Positions 5,063 through 8,118 of a stretch of 8,118 nucleotides of DNA are shown piece after piece. Position numbers and translations under genes: made by a program. This stretch comes from Bog-756 sp038210245 (lineage in GTDB: Bacteria > Actinomycetota > Acidimicrobiia > Acidimicrobiales > RAAP-2): contig JBBQWW010000115.1 in the NCBI GenBank assembly GCA_038210245.1, forward strand, positions 1 to 8,118, read 5' to 3'. The notes beneath the pieces were generated by a model, which worked only from the letters and a program-made list of their open reading frames with translations, made no database searches and was not told the DNA's origin. Positions within the stretch are counted from its first letter, which is position 1, and every line of letters begins with the position of its first letter.

Positions 5063-6859
5063 GTGACCGAGCTGGTGAACGCGGCCAGCGAGACCGAGAC
5101 GAACGCCCCTGAGCTGGGCTCCTCCAATCCGGGTCGTGACGTGCAGAGGGTCGGCACGGCCAACTTCCTCGGTGAGGACGTCCTGAAGATCCACGGCCCC
5201 GTGTGGGGCGTGCTCGGCAATCTGGGCGACAGTCAGTGCTATCTGGGGGTCCAGAACAAGGTGGCCGCAGTCCAGGCCGCCCTGTCCCGGCGTGTCGCCC
5301 ACGACGACCTGGCCGTTCGGCTGATTGCCCCCGCCTTCACCTTGGGGGTGTCGGACGGTCAGCTCAACGGGACTCCGGAGATGCGCTTCTCGCTGATCGG
5401 CCGCGAGCTGGTCAATGACGCCGCCGCCGTGCATCTGGCCGCCAACCGGGTGGCCGGACTCATCGCCGTGGTGGCCTGCGACAAGCCGCCGGTCGGCACC
5501 GTCGCCGCCCTGCTCGAGCACAATGTGCCCTCGGTGATCCTGTCCGACGGGTCGATCCGGCCGGGACACGACCCCGTGACCGGTGACCGAATCGACCTCG
5601 TCTCCGCCTTCCAGACCGCCACCGATCCGGACCCCGAAGTCCGCGCCCGGGTCGCCCTCCACGCCTGCCCCGGCCAGGGCAGCTGTGGCGGGATGTTCAC
5701 CTACAACACCATGCAGGCGTTCATCGGTGTACTGGGCCTCGAGCCGCTGCACATGGTGGCCCCGCCGTCGGACGATCCCCGCCGCACGGCCGAGTTTCCT
5801 GAACAGCTGGTCGACTGTCTCACCACGATGACCTCGGCGGGCATCCGACCACGGGACATCGTCACACCCGCCTCGCTACGCAACGCCTTGACCGTGGCCA
5901 TCGCCATGGGTGGGTCCACCAACGTCATGCTGCACAGCGTCGAAATCGCCCGAGCCGCCGCGATCGACCTGTGGGGTGACGTGCTCACCCAGTCCGAGTT
6001 CAATTCGCTCTCGCGCCGGCTTCCCGTGCTCGTCAACATGCGGCCCTTCGGCGCCTACTCCATGGTCGACGTGGACGCCTCCGGCGGGCTGCCGGCGGTG
6101 GTCGGCGAGCTCCTCGGTGCGGGATACCTCGACGGCGGAACCATCACCTGCACCGGCGAGACCCTGGAGGAGCAGATCCGGCGGCTGGCCCCACCCCGCC
6201 CTGACCACCGGGTCATCTACTCGGTGGGTCGGCCCTTCAAGGACACCGGCGGCCTACGCCTTCTGCGGGGGAATCTCGCTCCCGACGGTGGTGCCATCCT
6301 GAAGGTCGCCGGTGTGGAAGGTGGGATCTCGGGAGGCACCTTCACCGGCCGGGCCCGCGTGTTCAACAGTGAGCGGGTGCTGATCGAGGCTCTGGACGAG
6401 CGGCCCGAGGACTTCGACGATCACGACATGGTGGTCATCCGCTACGAGGGCCCCCGGGGAGCGCCCGGCATGCCCGAAATGCTCGATCCCACGTCGAAGA
6501 TCACCAGCCTGTGTCGCCAGCGCGACATCACCATCGCCCTCATGACCGACGCCCGATTCTCGGGAGGATCCGTGGGCCTGGTCATCGGACACGTCGCTCC
6601 CGAAGCCCTCCTCGGCGGACCGATCGCCCTGGTCGAAGACGGGGACACCATCATCGTCAGTCTGCTCGAGGACCGCATCGACTGCGTCGAGCTGGAGGAC
6701 GCCGCGACGTTCGAGCGGCGCTCGGCCTCGTGGGCGGCCCAGGTCAAAGGGCACGGAGGGCAGCACCCTGATGTGGCCCCGGTGACCCACCGGGTGCTGA
6801 AGAGGATGCGGGCCACCGCGCAACCAGCACTGCTCGGTGGTGGAATGGCTCCGAGCTAG
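5063..6859 (+). CDS. ilvD: IlvD/Edd-family dehydratase, probable dihydroxy-acid dehydratase
   Basis: IlvD removes water from 2,3-dihydroxy-3-methyl acids to give the 2-keto acids of valine and isoleucine, using an Fe-S cluster and Mg2+. From GTG 5063 the protein has 598 residues (600 from GTG 5057). Expected cluster cysteines appear as C59, C139 and C208 (CPGQGSCGGMFT), and metal residues as D98 (GVSDG), D140, K141 (CDK) and E462 (RYEGPRGAPGM); the catalytic Ser is S500 in DARFSGG. SDGSIRPGHD and GQGSCGGM resemble the [2Fe-2S] type. GGSTN (283-287) and GNLAPDGGAILKVAGV are typical. The N-terminal 60 residues and the CDKPPVG segment (usually CDKNMPG or CDKTTPG) diverge from standard IlvD, so another hydroxy-acid or sugar-acid substrate is possible. 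Proximity to ilvBNC favours IlvD. The 5063 start is preferred because of the TAAAGT box 6 bases before it. Confidence 0.85.
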   Translation: MTELVNAASETETNAPELGSSNPGRDVQRVGTANFLGEDVLKIHGPVWGVLGNLGDSQCYLGVQNKVAAVQAALSRRVAHDDLAVRLIAPAFTLGVSDGQLNGTPEMRFSLIGRELVNDAAAVHLAANRVAGLIAVVACDKPPVGTVAALLEHNVPSVILSDGSIRPGHDPVTGDRIDLVSAFQTATDPDPEVRARVALHACPGQGSCGGMFTYNTMQAFIGVLGLEPLHMVAPPSDDPRRTAEFPEQLVDCLTTMTSAGIRPRDIVTPASLRNALTVAIAMGGSTNVMLHSVEIARAAAIDLWGDVLTQSEFNSLSRRLPVLVNMRPFGAYSMVDVDASGGLPAVVGELLGAGYLDGGTITCTGETLEEQIRRLAPPRPDHRVIYSVGRPFKDTGGLRLLRGNLAPDGGAILKVAGVEGGISGGTFTGRARVFNSERVLIEALDERPEDFDDHDMVVIRYEGPRGAPGMPEMLDPTSKITSLCRQRDITIALMTDARFSGGSVGLVIGHVAPEALLGGPIALVEDGDTIIVSLLEDRIDCVELEDAATFERRSASWAAQVKGHGGQHPDVAPVTHRVLKRMRATAQPALLGGGMAPS

Positions 6860-6935
6860 GGATCCGCCGATCAGGGTCGGCATCCGCACAGAGCGTGGTC
6901 GGGCGGACCCAGGGGCGAAGGCCAGAGCGGCCGCA

Positions 6936-6941
6936 TACCAT
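6936..6941 (+). promoter_or_regulatory. Candidate -10 box upstream of the oxygenase gene
   Basis: TACCAT fits TANNNT and is followed after 7 bases by a GTG at 6949. It lies 76 bases after the ilvD-type gene, in a gap with only a weak 5-bp hairpin (6866-6881) and no T tract. The -35 region is not recognisable. Confidence 0.45.
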
Positions 6942-6948
6942 GGGAGGC

Positions 6949-6984
6949 GTGACCGCCGTGGGGTCGGCCCGGATTCCGTGGTGA
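6949..6984 (+). CDS. Possible 11-codon upstream ORF before the oxygenase gene
   Basis: GTG at 6949, 7 bases after the TACCAT box, opens a short frame encoding MTAVGSARIPW and ending with TGA at 6982-6984. That TGA overlaps a GTG at 6981 that is in frame with the oxygenase (GTGA junction), and the oxygenase ATG follows at 6990. A leaderless mini-ORF delivering ribosomes to the next start is possible. It contains no run of a single amino acid that would suggest attenuation. It may be a chance frame. Confidence 0.25.
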   Translation: MTAVGSARIPW

Positions 6985-6989
6985 CGAGC

Positions 6990-7766
6990 ATGACCGCTGG
7001 CGAGACCGGGGTGTTCGGACCCGGCCAGCTCGACGATCTGGCCGCCTTCTTCGCCGAACGTGGCTTCGCCACCCTCCGGGGGGTCCTCGACGAAGCCGAT
7101 CTCGTAGCCACCGAAGTGGAGCTGGCTGAGCTCCAGGGTCAGCTGGCCGAGGGTCGGCTCAGCGGTCGCCACGGCTCGGTGACCCTGGACGAGCCCGACG
7201 CCACCATCAACGGCCGGCCCTTCGCCCACTACGTCTACTTCGCCACCTTGGCCTCACCCAGGGCCGGCGCCCTGGTCCACCATCCGGCCCTGGTGGAGGT
7301 GGCCCACCGGACCCTCGGTCCTCAGGCCTGGCTCCTCGACTACGAGGTGTTCGGCGTGGTCTACCAGGACGCCCGACCCGAGCCGGGTTCGGGCTACTCC
7401 CGCATCGGCTGGCACACCGACCGCCAGTCCGGGCCTCATCTCGACATGTGGCCCGGAGTGGCCTTCACCGTGCACTTCGATCCGACTTCGCCGGCCAACG
7501 GCTTCCTCCGGGTGGTGCCGGGCAGTCATCTCGGGGGCACCGAGGGCATCCCCCCCGCCTTCGAGCGAATCGCCGGGGAGATCGGCGTCTATCAGGAGCG
7601 GGGGGACGTCCTCTTCCACCACGCCGACCTCTGGCACTCCGCCGCCCGGGGCACGGCCGACGGCCCGCAGGCCGTGCGGCGCCACCTGCGGGGCAGCTGG
7701 CACGGAGGGGCCCGACTGGACGCAGGCCACGGCACCGACGACTTCATTCGGAACGCCCTGCGCTGA
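6990..7766 (+). CDS. PhyH-family Fe(II)/2-oxoglutarate-dependent oxygenase
   Basis: Related to phytanoyl-CoA dioxygenases, which hydroxylate small molecules using Fe(II), O2 and 2-oxoglutarate; the substrate here is unknown. From ATG 6990 the protein has 258 residues, usual for bacterial PhyH proteins. The facial triad is visible as H142 and D144 in GWHTDRQSGPH and H216 in LWHSAARG. The fold signature ANGFLRVVPGSHLGG (169-183) and GDVLFHHADLWHSA (205-218) are present, and an arginine at 230-231 or 234 may bind 2-oxoglutarate. The N-terminus (FGPGQLDDLAAFFAERGFAT) is the usual helix before the 'GF' motif. GTG starts at 6981 or 6978 are alternatives; an open frame back to 6837 would overlap the ilvD-type gene and is not favoured. 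A hairpin terminator follows 115 bases after the stop. Confidence 0.88.
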   Translation: MTAGETGVFGPGQLDDLAAFFAERGFATLRGVLDEADLVATEVELAELQGQLAEGRLSGRHGSVTLDEPDATINGRPFAHYVYFATLASPRAGALVHHPALVEVAHRTLGPQAWLLDYEVFGVVYQDARPEPGSGYSRIGWHTDRQSGPHLDMWPGVAFTVHFDPTSPANGFLRVVPGSHLGGTEGIPPAFERIAGEIGVYQERGDVLFHHADLWHSAARGTADGPQAVRRHLRGSWHGGARLDAGHGTDDFIRNALR

Positions 7767-7881
7767 AGGGGCATACACCGTGGGGGCGAACCGTCCCCGA
7801 CCGCAGAGTGGTCGGTCGGCGACGTCGAGGGCGGACCGGGCCTCGAAGCGCCGAGCATCTCCGACTCCACCCTGGGAGGCC

Positions 7882-7928
7882 GGCCATCGGCCGGCGGTGG
7901 TCATCTCCGCCGGCCGATGGTCCTCTTG
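7882..7928 (+). terminator. Strong hairpin terminator after the oxygenase gene
   Basis: CCATCGGCCGGCGG (7884-7897) pairs perfectly over 14 bp with CCGCCGGCCGATGG (7907-7920), loop of 9 bases; a G-T and a G-C pair extend it to 16 bp. TCCTCTTGT follows on the plus strand, a modest pyrimidine tract, while the minus strand lacks a T run, so it probably ends plus-strand transcription. The rest of 7767-7987 holds only a short 5-bp hairpin (7798-7814), a 6-bp GGCCCC/GGGGCC hairpin (7964-7978) and no gene that I can support. Confidence 0.7.
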
Positions 7929-7987
7929 TCGAGGTCCCTCGGGTTCCTCGTAGGGCCCTGACCGGCCCCGTCGGGGCCCGGCGCTGC

Positions 7988-7993
7988 TACCTT
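7988..7993 (+). promoter_or_regulatory. Candidate -10 box of the dehalogenase gene
   Basis: TACCTT fits TANNNT and ends 8 bases before the ATG at 8002. No Shine-Dalgarno sequence is present, which fits a leaderless or nearly leaderless mRNA. The 6-bp GGCCCC/GGGGCC hairpin (7964-7978) lies in the -35 to spacer zone. Confidence 0.45.
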
Positions 7994-8001
7994 CCATGGA
8001 C

Positions 8002-8118
8002 ATGAAGGTCCTCCGGACTCCCGATCACTGCTTCGAAGGCTTGCCCGAGTATCCCTTCGAGCCCCACTATGCCGACGTCTCGGATCCGGACGGAGGGAGC
8101 CTGCGGGTCCACTACGTC
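8002..8118 (+). CDS. Haloalkane dehalogenase, N-terminal part only (runs off window)
   Basis: Haloalkane dehalogenases are alpha/beta-hydrolases that hydrolyse carbon-halogen bonds to give an alcohol and halide. Only 39 codons are visible, before the catalytic core. The opening MKVLRTPDHCF, then LPEYPFEPHYADV and GGSLRVHYV, is the characteristic N-terminus of the DhlA/DhmA-type group, close in pattern to the mycobacterial DhmA protein; this group normally has about 300 residues. The catalytic Asp, His and halide-binding Trp lie outside the window and cannot be checked. ATG 8002 was preferred for the 8-base spacing from the TACCTT box and for the family's usual beginning; ATG 7996, two codons earlier, is also possible. 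It follows a strong terminator and so is probably its own transcription unit. Confidence 0.75.
   Translation, partial: MKVLRTPDHCFEGLPEYPFEPHYADVSDPDGGSLRVHYV

Noticed and set aside
3523..5220. Long minus-strand open frame of 565 codons ending in the leader peptide
   Set aside because: It is antisense to purU, the YjbR-family gene and the start of the ilvD-type gene, has the composition expected of an antisense shadow, and resembles no family. Only its last 15 codons, as the leader peptide, are meaningful.
4649..5752. Minus-strand open frame of 367 codons, and similar one at 6254-7111
   Set aside because: Both are antisense to confidently recognised genes (YjbR-family, ilvD-type, oxygenase) and show no family motifs.
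6837..6989. Extended N-terminus of the oxygenase from a GTG at 6837
   Set aside because: It overlaps the end of the ilvD-type gene and adds 51 Arg/Gly/Ala-rich residues with no match to PhyH proteins; the usual N-terminal helix begins after 6990.
1..8118. CRISPR array, tRNA/rRNA gene, insertion sequence, phage or toxin-antitoxin genes
   Set aside because: No regularly spaced repeats, cloverleaf-like sequence, transposase motifs or small paired genes were seen on either strand.

Overview
The window looks like a chromosomal segment of a high-GC actinobacterium (Actinomycetota, possibly Acidimicrobiia; the class is an inference). The signs are strong G/C bias at third codon positions, ACT-domain enzymes of actinobacterial style, and several genes whose start codon sits 6-9 bases after a TANNNT-like -10 box with no Shine-Dalgarno sequence, the pattern of leaderless mRNAs. 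No rRNA, tRNA, CRISPR or insertion sequence was seen.

Minus strand, 3608 down to 1: a complete branched-chain amino acid operon start. A promoter (TTGTCG, 17 bases, AACAAT) leads into a 15-codon leader peptide ending Leu-Val-Leu-Ile-Ser. A 10-bp perfect hairpin begins at its stop codon, followed by a 9-bp terminator with TTTT. Next come a nearly U-free untranslated stretch and a strong AAGGAG site, then ilvB, ilvN (ATGA overlap with ilvB) and ilvC (5-base gap, cut by the window edge). This is an amino-acid-responsive attenuator in front of ilvBNC.

Plus strand, 3652 to 8118: purU (formyltetrahydrofolate deformylase) is divergent from the ilvB leader across 81 bases that hold a 16-bp palindrome and a G-rich tract. 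Then come a small MmcQ/YjbR-family protein, an IlvD/Edd-family dehydratase (probable dihydroxy-acid dehydratase with an unusual N-terminal region), a PhyH-type Fe(II)/2-oxoglutarate oxygenase, a strong hairpin terminator, and the first 39 codons of a haloalkane dehalogenase running off the window.

Together IlvBN, IlvC and IlvD cover acetohydroxyacid synthesis, ketol-acid reductoisomerisation and dehydration, i.e. the 2-keto acid route to valine and isoleucine and the precursors of leucine and pantothenate. PurU recycles tetrahydrofolate and releases formate. The oxygenase and dehalogenase are catabolic or accessory enzymes of unknown substrate. Most of the window is ordinary metabolism. The items most worth a second look are the attenuator, in which I could not find a classical antiterminator; the divergent IlvD; and the apparent leaderless starts, including a small upstream ORF in front of the oxygenase gene.
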